64,000 nt of DNA, from the NCBI RefSeq assembly GCF_900116645.1, contig NZ_FPBO01000022.1, positions 80,402-144,401 of the forward strand. Direction: 5' to 3'. Below, piece by piece: positions 56,138 through 64,000 of this stretch (its first letter is position 1; each line of letters starts with the position of its first letter). Made by a program: the position numbers and the translations under genes. Under the pieces are notes generated by a model, which ran no database searches, was not told where the DNA came from, and saw nothing but the letters and a program-made list of their open reading frames with translations. The DNA comes from Pseudoduganella namucuonensis (GTDB taxonomy: Bacteria > Pseudomonadota > Gammaproteobacteria > Burkholderiales > Burkholderiaceae_D).

Positions 56138-57016
56138 ATGGATTTGCTCGACAGCATGGAGGTTTACGTCCTGGCCGTGGAAAAAGGCAGCCTCAGCGCC
56201 GCCGCCGCCGCCAGCGGCATCTCGGCGACGATGGCCGGCAACCACCTTCGCACGCTGGAGACGCGGCTGGGCATGAAGCTGCTGAACCGCACCACGCGGC
56301 GCCAGCATCTGACCGCCTTCGGCGAGGACTACTACGTGCGCTGCAAGGAAATCCTGCGGCTGGTGGCGGAAACGGACGCGCAGGCGCACAACCTGCAACT
56401 GGCGCCCGCCGGCAAGCTGCGCGTCACGGCGCCCGTCACTTTCGGCGCCGAGGCGCTGATGCCGGCCCTGCCGGAATACCTCGGCCGCCATCCCCAGGTC
56501 AGCATCGATATCGATCTTTCGGACCGGGTGGTCGACCTGGCGGAGGAGGGATGCGAGGCGGCCATCCGCGTCGGCCGGCTGCCGGATTCGGACCTGGTCG
56601 CCAAGCCGCTGGGGCCGTACCGGCTGATGATCTGCGCCTCGCCCGATTACCTGGCGCGCATGGGCACGCCAGCCAGGCCGGAAGACCTCGGCCGGCACGA
56701 GTGCCTGTCCTTCTCGCCCGCCGCGCTTTTGCGGTGGCGCATGGCGGACGGGGACGGCGAATATTGCGTGCCCGTCTCGGGCCGGGTGCGGGTGAATCAC
56801 GGCCACGCGCTGCGCTCCGCCGCGCTGCACGGCCTGGGCGTCGTGCTGCAGCCGGCCATCCTGCTGGAGGCCGATGTCCGGGCGGGACGCCTGGTGCGCC
56901 TGCTTCCGGAGTACGAACTGCCCAGCCGGCCGATGAGCGTGGTCTACCTGCCGGATCGCTACCGCTCGCCCAAGCTGCGCAGTTTCGTCGATTTTCTGGT
57001 GGAGCGGTTCGGCTGA
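56138..57016 (+). CDS. LysR-family transcriptional regulator
   Basis: A 292-residue regulator with an HTH (about 4-62: MEVYVLAVEKGSLSAAAAAS; MAGNHLRTLETRLGMKLLNR) and an effector domain of the CrgA/AaeR-like group (GKLRVTAPVTFGAEALMPAL; AAIRVGRLPDSDLVAKPLGP). It is 97 bp from the divergent quinone oxidoreductase gene and probably activates or represses it in response to an electrophile or quinone, which is inferred from the layout. It converges with the gene at 57115. Confidence 0.9.
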   Translation: MDLLDSMEVYVLAVEKGSLSAAAAASGISATMAGNHLRTLETRLGMKLLNRTTRRQHLTAFGEDYYVRCKEILRLVAETDAQAHNLQLAPAGKLRVTAPVTFGAEALMPALPEYLGRHPQVSIDIDLSDRVVDLAEEGCEAAIRVGRLPDSDLVAKPLGPYRLMICASPDYLARMGTPARPEDLGRHECLSFSPAALLRWRMADGDGEYCVPVSGRVRVNHGHALRSAALHGLGVVLQPAILLEADVRAGRLVRLLPEYELPSRPMSVVYLPDRYRSPKLRSFVDFLVERFG

Positions 57017-57114
57017 TTCGCCGTGTTTCGCGCCAGCGGTGCAGTGCGGAATCTCAACTAAAGAGCATCTTATGCTGTCACATTGCGTGAAAATCGCCAA
57101 AAAATGAACGCGGC

Positions 57115-57855
57115 TCAGTTCAAGCCGTACTTGCCCAATATGCGCCTGTACGTCCCGTCCGCCCGCATGTCCTGCATGGCGCGCTGGAAGGGCAGGGTGT
57201 CGTCCTCGGTGTGGTCGAGCGAGCCGGCCAGCCAGGCGGTGGTGCTGCGCACCGGGGCGCTGAGCTCGAACTCGTCCTCGGCCGCGCGGCTTTTCAGCGA
57301 GGTGCGGATGATGTTGCGCTCGCCGAACGAGGCGTCGGCCATGCCGCCCTTCAGGAAGCGGTGCACCTCGTCGATGGACCTGGCCTCGACAAGGTCGCGG
57401 TAGCCCAGCTCGCGCAGGATGGCGCCCTGCGCCGCGCCGCGCAGCAGCGTGACGCGGCGGTCCTTCATCTCCAGCGGGCGCCGCACGTCGAAGCGCTTGC
57501 CGCGCGGGGCCACGAAAACGTAGTGCTCGTCGTACAGCGGCGCCAGCCAGCGGAATTGCCGCTCGCGTGACGGTATCCGCGTCAGCGGGAAGATGGTGGT
57601 GGCGGGCATCGTGGTGGCCAGGAACAGCGCGCGCCGCCAGGGCACGAATTCGGTCGCGGGCGCGACGCGCAGGCGCCGGCACAACTCGGTCACCATTTCG
57701 TGCAGCGCGCCCGGCCGCTCGCCGCCATGCTCCAGCACCAGCGGCGGCAGGTGGGTGCTCACGATGCGCAGCTTGCCGTTCCGCGCCGATGCCGGCGGCG
57801 CCAGCGGCGCGCAGGCGCCGGCCAGCAGCAGCCCCAGTATTTCTCTTCGTTTCAT
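57115..57855 (-). CDS. Periplasmic solute-binding protein in a two-component operon
   Basis: The product is a 246-residue exported protein; KRREILGLLLAGACAPLAPPASA looks like a twin-arginine-type signal. The family 3 binding fold is visible in LRIVSTHLPPLVLEHGGERP, FPLTRIPSRERQFRWLAPLY and LKGGMADASFGERNIIRTSL. Its ATG overlaps the stop of the histidine kinase gene (ATGA), so it belongs to that operon. It could be the ligand receptor for the kinase or an output of it. No permease genes accompany it. It resembles the protein at 40289 in fold only. Confidence 0.8.
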   Translation of the reverse strand: MKRREILGLLLAGACAPLAPPASARNGKLRIVSTHLPPLVLEHGGERPGALHEMVTELCRRLRVAPATEFVPWRRALFLATTMPATTIFPLTRIPSRERQFRWLAPLYDEHYVFVAPRGKRFDVRRPLEMKDRRVTLLRGAAQGAILRELGYRDLVEARSIDEVHRFLKGGMADASFGERNIIRTSLKSRAAEDEFELSAPVRSTTAWLAGSLDHTEDDTLPFQRAMQDMRADGTYRRILGKYGLN

Positions 57856-59168
57856 CGATTATCCGTTCCGTCCGCGCCACGCAATATTAGCCGCGCTTCC
57901 AGCCCGCCGCCGGAACGGTTCCGCAGCGACAGCTCCGCGTTCATGGCGAGCGCGAGCTGGCGCGCGATGGCCAGGCCGAGGCCGGTGCCCCCCGTGCCGC
58001 GGTTGCGCGAGGTTTCCAGGCGGTGGAAGGGCTCGAACACGGCCTCCAGCGATTCGGGCGGGATGCCGGGGCCGCGGTCGAGCACGGAGACGGACACGCG
58101 CCCGTCCTCCAGCGCCGTCACCGCGATCTCGGCCGCGCCGGCGAACTTCAGCGCGTTGTCGACCAGGTTGCCCAGCACGCGGCGCAGCCCCTGCGGGCGC
58201 GTCACCAGGTCCCGGCCGACCGCGCCCCGCAGCGTGACGTCCTTGCCGGCGTCGGCGTAGTCGCACACCAGGCTGTCGAGCAGCGCGTCCGGGTCGACGC
58301 GCAGCGGCGTCTCCGCCGCGCCGTGCAGCGTGCGGGCGTAGGCCACGCCCTCCTTGACCAGCGTTTCCATCTCGCGCAGGTCCTGGCGCAGCTTGGCGGA
58401 CTGCGCGTCGTCGTCCATCAGGTCCACCCGCAGCCGCATGCGCGTGATCGGCGTCTGCAGGTCGTGCGAGATGGAGGCGAGGATCTGCAGCCGCTCGGCC
58501 ATGTAGCCGGCGATGCGGTCCTGCATGGCGTTGAAGGCGCGCGCCGCGCGCGCCACCTCGGACGGGCCGTCCTCCGGCATGCGCTGCGCGCGCAGGTCCG
58601 GTCCCAGCGCGTCTGCCGCCTCGGCCAACTGGTGCAGCGGGCGCGTGGCCAGCCGCACCGCCAGCCAGCAGCAGGCGCCCAGCACGGCCAGCTGCACCAG
58701 CATCAGCAGCGGCAGCCAGGGGGACATCGGCACGCCCGGCGGGGCCTGGTAGTCGATGGTCAGCGGCGCGCCGTCGCCCAGCCGCAGGTGCACCTGCAGG
58801 CGCTCGGGCTCGCCCGGCACCATGTTGGCGGTCAGCGGGTAGGCGGTGCCGATGCCGTCGGCGATGGACGCGGCCACCATGGCCGACAGCGACGCGTCCG
58901 GCGGCGCGCCGGCGACGCCGGGGCCGAGGATGAACCGGTAGCTGCGGCGCGCCAGCCGCGGCAGCCAGGCGGGGCGCTCGGCGGCGGGCAGGCGGTCGAG
59001 CAGGGCGACCGAGCTGGCCACCTCGCGTTCGATGTAGCCCATCATCAGCTTGCTGGTGGCCTGGTCGCGCTCGGTCATGGTGAGCCAGGACGACAGGGCC
59101 TGCGCCAGCGCCAGGCCGACGAACAGGATCAGGGCCAGCCTGGCGAACAGGCTGCGCGGCGGGATCAC
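57852..59168 (-). CDS. Sensor histidine kinase
   Basis: This 438-residue membrane kinase has a first helix at about 6-25 (LALILFVGLALAQALSSWL), a periplasmic domain of about 130 residues, a second helix at about 160-180 (WLPLLMLVQLAVLGACCWLA), HAMP (LATRPLHQLAEAADALG), the phosphorylated His in ILASISHDLQTPITRMRL (about 250), and HATPase boxes N (LGNLVDNALKFA), G1 (LDRGPGIP) and G2 (GTGLGLAIARQLA). GTG 59168 overlaps the regulator's stop as GTGA, and its own stop overlaps the next ATG; all three genes are translationally coupled. The longer frame into the regulator gene is not coding. Confidence 0.92.
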   Translation of the reverse strand: MIPPRSLFARLALILFVGLALAQALSSWLTMTERDQATSKLMMGYIEREVASSVALLDRLPAAERPAWLPRLARRSYRFILGPGVAGAPPDASLSAMVAASIADGIGTAYPLTANMVPGEPERLQVHLRLGDGAPLTIDYQAPPGVPMSPWLPLLMLVQLAVLGACCWLAVRLATRPLHQLAEAADALGPDLRAQRMPEDGPSEVARAARAFNAMQDRIAGYMAERLQILASISHDLQTPITRMRLRVDLMDDDAQSAKLRQDLREMETLVKEGVAYARTLHGAAETPLRVDPDALLDSLVCDYADAGKDVTLRGAVGRDLVTRPQGLRRVLGNLVDNALKFAGAAEIAVTALEDGRVSVSVLDRGPGIPPESLEAVFEPFHRLETSRNRGTGGTGLGLAIARQLALAMNAELSLRNRSGGGLEARLILRGADGTDNR

Positions 59169-59905
59169 GGGGCGTCGCCCAGGATGGTCACGGTGGCCGA
59201 GAACACATAGCCCTCGCTGCGCAGCGTCTTGATGTAGCGCGGTTCGCGCGCCTCGTCGCGCAGGCGCTGGCGCAGGCGGCTCACCAGCAGGTCGATCGAG
59301 CGGTCGAACTGGTCGGCGTCGCGGCCCTGGGTCAGGTTCAGCAACTGGTCGCGCGTCAGCACCCGCTGCGGGTGGTCGAGGAACACGCGCAGCAGGCGGT
59401 ACTCGGCCCCGCTCAGCGCCACCATGGTGCCGCCGGCGTCGAGCAGGTGGCGCGCCGTGGTGTCCAGCCGCCAGTCGCCGAAGCCCAGCATCTGCGCGCT
59501 TTCCGTCACCTGGATGTTGGGCGGCAGCATGCGCGTGCGGCGCAGCACGGCGCGGATGCGGGCCAGCAGTTCGCGCACCGCGAAGGGCTTGGGCAGGTAG
59601 TCGTCGGCGCCCATCTCCAGGCCGATGATGCGGTCCACCTCCTCGTTGCGGGCGGTCAGCATCAGCACCGGCACGGCGCGGAATTTGCCGGCGCGCAGTT
59701 CGCGGCACAGCGCCAGGCCGTCCTCGCCGGGCAGCATCAGGTCCAGCACGATCAGGTCGGGCGCGCCGCCATCGAGCACGGCGCGCATCTGGCGGCCGTT
59801 GGCGGCCAGCGAGGTGCGCATGCCGTTCTTTTCAAGGTAGGCGGCGATCAGTTCGCGGATGTCGTGGTCGTCGTCGACGATCAATACGTGGTCGGTGGTT
59901 TCCAT
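59165..59905 (-). CDS. OmpR-family response regulator
   Basis: A 246-residue regulator: receiver domain with acidic pocket VDDDHDIRE, phosphorylated Asp in LIVLDLMLPGEDGL (about 53) and Lys in ADDYLPKPF (about 104), then a winged-helix DNA-binding domain (TRDQLLNLTQGRDADQFDRS; RQRLRDEAREPRYIKTLRSE). It is the first gene of the regulator-kinase-binding-protein operon. ATG 59905 starts METTDHVLIVDDD; upstream in-frame codons are rejected. The promoter should lie in the 175 bp shared with divergent ccdA. Confidence 0.93.
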   Translation of the reverse strand: METTDHVLIVDDDHDIRELIAAYLEKNGMRTSLAANGRQMRAVLDGGAPDLIVLDLMLPGEDGLALCRELRAGKFRAVPVLMLTARNEEVDRIIGLEMGADDYLPKPFAVRELLARIRAVLRRTRMLPPNIQVTESAQMLGFGDWRLDTTARHLLDAGGTMVALSGAEYRLLRVFLDHPQRVLTRDQLLNLTQGRDADQFDRSIDLLVSRLRQRLRDEAREPRYIKTLRSEGYVFSATVTILGDAP

Positions 59906-60081
59906 GCGGCGATCATACCCCAGGCCGCGTCGAAGGTATGCGGCTGGCGGAGGGAGATTTGTGTCGCCGTGTATCAGGCGCCGTACAGATACATAACATT
60001 GCACACGGCCCCGTTTTGCGACACAAGCGGGATACCCGGGCGCGGTCCAATGGAGCCTTGTTCAACACCGCGAGGCTCACC

Positions 60082-60792
60082 ATGCACAACCTGCTCGAGA
60101 TTCCGCTGGCCCTGCTGGCCGGCCTGTTCACCGTCGCGTCGCCCTGCATCCTGCCCGTGATGCCCATCGTGCTGGGCACGGCGGTCGGGCAGACGGCCGG
60201 CCGCCGGCCCCTGTTCATCGTGGCCGGCTTCATCGTCGCCTTCGCCTCGTTCGCCATGCTGCTGGGGGCGGCGTCCAGCTTCGTCAATTTCGCGCAGGAC
60301 GCGCTGCGCAACACCGCCATCGCGCTGCTGGCGCTGGCCGGCCTGCTGCGGGTGTGGCCGCAACCCTACGACTGGCTGGTGGCCCGCGTGCAGCGGATGC
60401 TGCCAACGATGGGGGGCAGCGCGGGCGGCGGCGCGGGCGGCGGCAACGCCGGCGGCTTCGTGCTCGGCATGTCGCTGGGCGCAGTGTGGACGCCGTGCGC
60501 CGGCCCCGTGCTGGCCTCCATCCTGGCGCTGGTGGTCAAGGCGCAGGACCCGGCCTGGTCGGCCCTGCTGCTGACGCTGTACGCGGTCGGCGCCGGCATT
60601 CCCATGCTGGCCATCATCTACGGCGGCCGGTACGTGACCGGCCGCGCCCGCCTGCTGGCGCGCCACGCCCACCGCCTGCAACAGGTGTTCGGCGTGCTGG
60701 TGATGGCGACCGCGCTGGCGATCCACCTGCAATACGACATCCTGGCCTACGCCTGGACCGCGAACCTCTTCCCCACCCTGAAAGGACTGTGA
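60082..60792 (+). CDS. CcdA-type thiol-disulfide transporter
   Basis: A 236-residue membrane protein with six helices. Helix 1 has the conserved ASPCILPVMPIVLG and helix 4 has WTPCAGPVLASI, whose two cysteines pass reducing equivalents across the membrane. A glycine-rich segment (GGSAGGGAGGGNAGG) separates the halves. It feeds electrons to the exported thioredoxin-like protein encoded 1 bp downstream. In other bacteria both parts are fused as DipZ. ATG 60082 was chosen; the open frame starts at 59938. Confidence 0.87.
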   Translation: MHNLLEIPLALLAGLFTVASPCILPVMPIVLGTAVGQTAGRRPLFIVAGFIVAFASFAMLLGAASSFVNFAQDALRNTAIALLALAGLLRVWPQPYDWLVARVQRMLPTMGGSAGGGAGGGNAGGFVLGMSLGAVWTPCAGPVLASILALVVKAQDPAWSALLLTLYAVGAGIPMLAIIYGGRYVTGRARLLARHAHRLQQVFGVLVMATALAIHLQYDILAYAWTANLFPTLKGL

Positions 60793-60793
60793 C

Positions 60794-61330
60794 ATGTTTT
60801 CTCCGCTTAAGAAGCTCGCCATCGAGGCGGTTCTCGCCACGGCCGCGCTCGCGTCCGCCACCACCACCGCCTCGGCCGCCCAGCTCCGGCAGGGCGCCGC
60901 CGCGCCCGAATTCACCGGCATCGAGAAATGGCTCAACAGCGAGCCGCTGACGATGCGTGAGCTGCGCGGCAAGGTGGTGCTGGTCGATTTCTGGACCTAC
61001 ACCTGCATCAACTGCATCAACACGCTGCCCCATGTGAAGAGCTGGCACCAGAAGTACCAGCAGCAGGGCCTGGCGGTGGTGGGCGTGCACACGCCGGAGT
61101 TCCCGTTCGAACGCAGCACCGAGAACGTGAAGACCGCCATCAAGCGCTTCGACATCCGCTACCCGGTGGCGCAGGACAACCGCTACGCCACCTGGGGCGC
61201 GTACGGCAACCAGTACTGGCCGGCGGTCTACCTGTTCGACAAGAAGGGGCAACTGGCCTACACCCACTTCGGCGAGGGCGACTACGCGCAGACCGAGGCG
61301 AAGATCCAGGCCTTGCTGGCCGCGCCCTAA
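60794..61330 (+). CDS. Periplasmic thioredoxin-like protein (DipZ/TlpA type)
   Basis: This exported protein (178 residues) has a signal at 1-28 and the redox motif in DFWTYTCINCINTLPH, a CINC active site (about residues 69-72). HTPEFPFERSTENVKTAIKR and QDNRYATWGAYGNQYWPAVY match the redoxin domain of DipZ proteins. It probably receives electrons from CcdA and reduces periplasmic substrates, possibly peroxide-damaged ones. It forms an operon with ccdA (1-bp gap) and perhaps with ohr (35 bp). Confidence 0.87.
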   Translation: MFSPLKKLAIEAVLATAALASATTTASAAQLRQGAAAPEFTGIEKWLNSEPLTMRELRGKVVLVDFWTYTCINCINTLPHVKSWHQKYQQQGLAVVGVHTPEFPFERSTENVKTAIKRFDIRYPVAQDNRYATWGAYGNQYWPAVYLFDKKGQLAYTHFGEGDYAQTEAKIQALLAAP

Positions 61331-61365
61331 GCATTAATCACCGACATCATTGAAAGGAGCTCACC

Positions 61366-61785
61366 ATGACCCACCTCGAAAAAGTACTGTACACCGGCAA
61401 GACCCACACCTCCTCCGGCGGCCGCGGCGGCACTTCGCGCAGCCCGGACGGCCGCCTGGACATCCAGCTGTCGCCGCCCGGCGGCGCGGGCGCCGGCACC
61501 AATCCCGAGCAATTGTTCGCCGCCGGCTGGTCGGCCTGCTTCATCGGCGCGATGGGCAAGGCGGCCGCGGCGATGAAGGTCACGCTGCCGGACGACCTGA
61601 GCGTGGACGCGGAAGTGGATCTGGGCACGACGGACGGCGCGTACTTCCTGCAAGCCCGTCTCGGCGTCAGCCTGCCCGGCCTGCCACCCGAAGTGGCGCG
61701 GGCGCTGGTGGACGCGGCACACCAGACCTGTCCCTACTCCAAGGCCACGCGCGGCAACATTCCCGTTGAAATTTCACTTAAATAG
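61366..61785 (+). CDS. ohr: Organic hydroperoxide resistance protein Ohr
   Basis: A 139-residue cytoplasmic thiol peroxidase of the Ohr/OsmC family. The reactive Cys is in FAAGWSACFIGAM (about 60) and the resolving Cys in HQTCPYSKATRGN (about 125). Its lipoyl-dependent cycle in other species uses dihydrolipoyl dehydrogenase as reductant. AAGGAG lies before ATG 61366. No ohrR regulator is adjacent. A hairpin overlaps its stop codon (AAATAGCC / GGCTATTT, 61780-61798) and a second GC-rich hairpin follows at 61811-61828. Confidence 0.93.
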   Translation: MTHLEKVLYTGKTHTSSGGRGGTSRSPDGRLDIQLSPPGGAGAGTNPEQLFAAGWSACFIGAMGKAAAAMKVTLPDDLSVDAEVDLGTTDGAYFLQARLGVSLPGLPPEVARALVDAAHQTCPYSKATRGNIPVEISLK

Positions 61786-62490
61786 CCCTGGGCTATTTAT
61801 TGGGGGAGGGCGCCGCCGAGGGGCGGCGGCCCTGTTTGTACTATGCAAATCGCGGTCTGGTCACTTCCGGATTGCAAGTTCTGGTCGACGGTCTTACGGC
61901 AAGTTTCTCACACATTGTAACCACTCAAATCGTGTCTTTTTCACCATGGAAATTCCACCCCTTCTCCTATGAGAGCGGGGTGTTGCCATGAGTAAACGCA
62001 AATGTTGCTTCCCCGCCCAGTTGCGGGGCCGAGACACGGGGGCAAAATCGTTCTTTACGGCAAATAATTACGATATACTGCCACGTACTGTCATAGGTGA
62101 TGCCCTCATTTCGGGGTCTGACCCCGGTGCCCCGACCGTCCCGCCGAATTAATTCCTTAGGTTAACAAGTTTACTTAATGAAACCCGGCCACCGGTCGCT
62201 CTGTACCGTAACGTTGCATTGTTTTTGCGTTGAGCGGCAAGGCGTTATGTAACTGGAAAAGTTTCTTACGGCAACATCCCAAATGTTGGAATACAGCATT
62301 AGGTGCCTAAAGTTAACTTTCCGGGTGACGTTAAAGAAGAGACGGCTGTGCCCGCACAGCGTAGTAACTGGTTTACATAGAACAGACGGCGATTTCGCCA
62401 CTATATAGAGAGATTGCAAGCCAGGGTGACCCCCACGGCTGTCAGTCGTGTCTTGACGTACTAGAGTAGTGCCCCCCAAGGAGAACAGAA
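61786..62490 (+). promoter_or_regulatory. 700-bp AT-richer non-coding leader with repeated TTACGGCAA
   Basis: No gene is seen. TTACGGCAA occurs three times in the same orientation: 61894-61902, 62055-62063 and 62266-62274. CCCCGC / GCGGGG (62011-62028) is a hairpin, and GGGGTCTGACCCC (62113-62125) is a copy of the palindrome found near priA. A clear sigma-70 promoter was not identified. The region directly precedes the octapeptide-repeat gene and is the likely control region for it. Confidence 0.6.
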
Positions 62491-64000
62491 ATGAGCCTCG
62501 TCACCAGCATGTCAACAGCCCAGATCGCTGCCATCACAACGCAGCAAATCAAGACGTTGGTGACATCGGATATCGCCGGTTTGAACTCAGACCAGATCAG
62601 AGCATTGACCACTGATCAAATCGGCGCGTTTACATCCTCGCAAATGCCGGCCTTCACCACCCAGCAGCTGGCCATCGCGCTGACCACCGACCAGGCCGTG
62701 GCGCTGACCACCCTGCAAGCGGCTTCCCTGACCAGCGCCCAAGTCGGCGCCCTGTCGAGCAACGCCCTGGCCGCGCTGGAAACCGATGATATCGCCGCTC
62801 TGAAAACCTCCGCCATCGCGGCACTCTCGACTGTACAGTTGAATGCGATGACCACCGACCAGCTGATCGCGCTGACCACCGGCCAGGCCGCCTCGCTGAG
62901 CAGCGCCCAGTTTAGCGGCTTGAGCACCAATGGTGTCGCCGCGCTGGAAACGGCCGACGTCGCCGCGCTGAAAACCGCCGCCATCGGCGCCCTGTCGACC
63001 AACCAGATGGCCGCGCTGACCACCGACCAGATCGGCGCGCTGAAAACCGCGCAAGTGGCCGCCCTGGGCACCAACGCACTCGCCAACGGCCTGACTACTG
63101 ATCAGGCCGTTGCGCTGACCTCGCAACAAATCGGCGCCCTGTCGACCACGCAATTCAACGCGCTGTCCACCGGCGCCGTTTCCGCTTTGGCCACCTCCAC
63201 CATCGGCGGCCTGAAAACCAACGTCATCTCCACGCTGCGCACCGCGCAACTGGCCTCGCTGACCACCGACCAGGTCGGCGCGCTGAGCACCGCCCAAGTG
63301 GCCGCCATCACGTCGTCCTCGATGGGCTCGCTGACCACCGACCAGATCGTCGCACTGACCAGCAACCAGGCCGCCGCGCTGAGCAGCGCCCAGGTTGGCG
63401 GCCTGTCCACCAACGCCCTCGTCGCGCTGGAAACCGGCGACGTCGCCGCACTGAAGACCTCGGCCATCGCCGGCCTGTCGACCGCCCAGGCTTCCGCCCT
63501 GACGTCCGACCAGCTGATCGCCCTGACCACCGGCCAAGCCGCTTCGCTGAGCAGCTCCCAGGTTTCGACCCTGGCCACCGCCAGCCTGGCAGCGATGGAA
63601 ACCGCCGATATCGCCTCGTTGAAGACCGCCGCCATCGCCGGGCTGTCGACCAACCAGATGACTTCGCTGACCACCGACCAGATCGGCGCGCTGAAAACCG
63701 CGCAGATCGCCGCGCTGACCACCAACGCCCTGGCCGCCGGTCTGAACACCGACCAAGCCATCGCGCTGACCTCGCAGCAACTGGGCGCGCTGTCGACCAC
63801 GCAATTCAACGCGCTGACCACCTCGGCCGTCGCCGCGCTGGCCACCGCCAACATCGGCGGCCTGAAAACCAACGTGATCGCCACCCTGCGCACCGCGCAG
63901 CTGGCTTCGCTGACCACCGACCAGATCGGCGCCCTGAGCACCCAGCAAGTCGCCGCGATCACCACCGCGTCGATGACCGCGCTGACCACCGACCAGATCG
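62491..64000 (+). CDS. Octapeptide-repeat protein, 5' part (continues past the window)
   Basis: ATG 62491 is preceded by AAGGAG at 62478-62483, and the frame stays open for 503 codons to the window end. After MSLVTSMSTAQIAAIT nearly the whole sequence is an 8-residue repeat with consensus hydrophobic-x-A-L-[TSK]-T-x-[QA], for example IGALKTAQ, LASLTTDQ, VAALETGD. About 60 copies are seen. A higher-order unit of 217 residues (651 bp) repeats: the block from LTTDQAVALTSQQ at 63091 recurs from LNTDQAIALTSQQ at 63742. No signal peptide, Cys, Trp or Tyr is present. It may be a type I-secreted or cell-surface fibrous protein; function is not known. Confidence 0.85.
   Translation, partial: MSLVTSMSTAQIAAITTQQIKTLVTSDIAGLNSDQIRALTTDQIGAFTSSQMPAFTTQQLAIALTTDQAVALTTLQAASLTSAQVGALSSNALAALETDDIAALKTSAIAALSTVQLNAMTTDQLIALTTGQAASLSSAQFSGLSTNGVAALETADVAALKTAAIGALSTNQMAALTTDQIGALKTAQVAALGTNALANGLTTDQAVALTSQQIGALSTTQFNALSTGAVSALATSTIGGLKTNVISTLRTAQLASLTTDQVGALSTAQVAAITSSSMGSLTTDQIVALTSNQAAALSSAQVGGLSTNALVALETGDVAALKTSAIAGLSTAQASALTSDQLIALTTGQAASLSSSQVSTLATASLAAMETADIASLKTAAIAGLSTNQMTSLTTDQIGALKTAQIAALTTNALAAGLNTDQAIALTSQQLGALSTTQFNALTTSAVAALATANIGGLKTNVIATLRTAQLASLTTDQIGALSTQQVAAITTASMTALTTDQI

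Noticed and set aside
57852..59708. Extending the histidine kinase frame upstream to 59708
   Set aside because: That part overlaps the response regulator in another frame and its translation is Arg/Pro/Ala-rich noise; the GTG overlapping the regulator stop is a far better start.
61988..62045. Possible c-di-GMP riboswitch upstream of the repeat protein
   Set aside because: There is an AAACGCAAATG stretch and a CCCCGC/GCGGGG hairpin, but the two-helix GEMM arrangement and its conserved GCA...AAACC blocks are not present.
62587..63989. Long minus-strand open frames through the octapeptide-repeat region, rich in G, Q and V or in A, V and S
   Set aside because: They are open only because the plus-strand repeat codons (ACC, CTG, GCC, CAG) lack stop codons in reverse; they have no ribosome-binding site and simply mirror the repeat.
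62491..64000. Ice-nucleation-type octapeptide repeats
   Set aside because: The period is also eight, but the unit has no AGYGST pattern and no Tyr; the similarity is only in length.

Overview
The window is a GC-rich (mostly 65-70 %) chromosomal stretch whose gene content points to a betaproteobacterium of the Burkholderiales, most probably Oxalobacteraceae of the Massilia / Duganella / Janthinobacterium type. This is inferred from family resemblance and not from a search. Supporting features are the GTP-type PEP carboxykinase, the cytoplasmic Cache-CheW receptor, the E. coli-like LexA boxes, and intergenic palindromes with a GGGGTCAG / GGTGTCAG core.

Layout. 0-7.2 kb: 3' end of priA, an ArgP-like LysR regulator divergent from a dihydrolipoyl-dehydrogenase-like flavoprotein, a degenerate HD-GYP protein, an AtaL-type protein and rep. 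7.3-13.9 kb: membrane adenylate cyclase, transglutaminase-like protein, slyX, GMC oxidoreductase, two small genes (one an orphan antitoxin-like protein), a LoiP-like M48 peptidase and a TMEM175-type channel. 13.9-15.1 kb: a truncated IS605/IS1341-type tnpB joined to the 3' end of a dcp peptidase gene. 15.1-26.3 kb: housekeeping and unknown genes, a YgiQ radical SAM protein, an RCC1-repeat lipoprotein, and a sensory pair (periplasmic NMT1-PAS-GGDEF-EAL protein and a Cache-CheW protein). 26.3-30.5 kb: ahpC-ahpF behind a likely OxyR site, AI-2E transporter and cyclic-nucleotide-binding protein. 30.6-31 kb: tRNA cluster Val-Asp-Asp on the minus strand, the second Asp gene made by an exact 122-bp tandem duplication. 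31-38 kb: NTF2-like protein, frameshifted hydrolase, MmyB-type regulator, SOS-controlled dinB, rdgC, a one-domain asparaginase and a 2-hydroxyacid dehydrogenase. 38-46.6 kb: pckG, a TetR circuit with two matching operators, uvrA and ssb divergent around a LexA box. 46.6-51.9 kb: an accessory mosaic with hipBA, a secreted GH27 alpha-galactosidase and a membrane-anchored AraC regulator, bordered by a decayed partial copy of the LysR gene at 51.9 kb and a scrap of etfA. 51.9-61.8 kb: LysR / EamA / aminopeptidase P, quinone oxidoreductase / LysR, a response regulator - histidine kinase - solute-binding-protein operon with overlapping frames, and ccdA - thioredoxin - ohr. 61.8-64 kb: about 700 bp of non-coding leader, then the start of a very repetitive octapeptide-repeat protein that runs off the window.

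Themes. DNA repair and replication (priA, rep, dinB, rdgC, uvrA, ssb), with LexA boxes at dinB and uvrA/ssb. Peroxide defence (ahpCF, ohr, ccdA-thioredoxin). Second messengers (adenylate cyclase, GGDEF-EAL, degenerate HD-GYP, cyclic-nucleotide-binding protein). Four of the long perfect inverted repeats sit exactly between convergent gene pairs, which suggests that they act as bidirectional transcription boundaries. The most unusual item is the octapeptide-repeat protein at the right edge, followed by the palindrome family, the two-operator TetR circuit with its 37-residue peptide, and the rearranged junctions at 14.7 kb and 48-52 kb.
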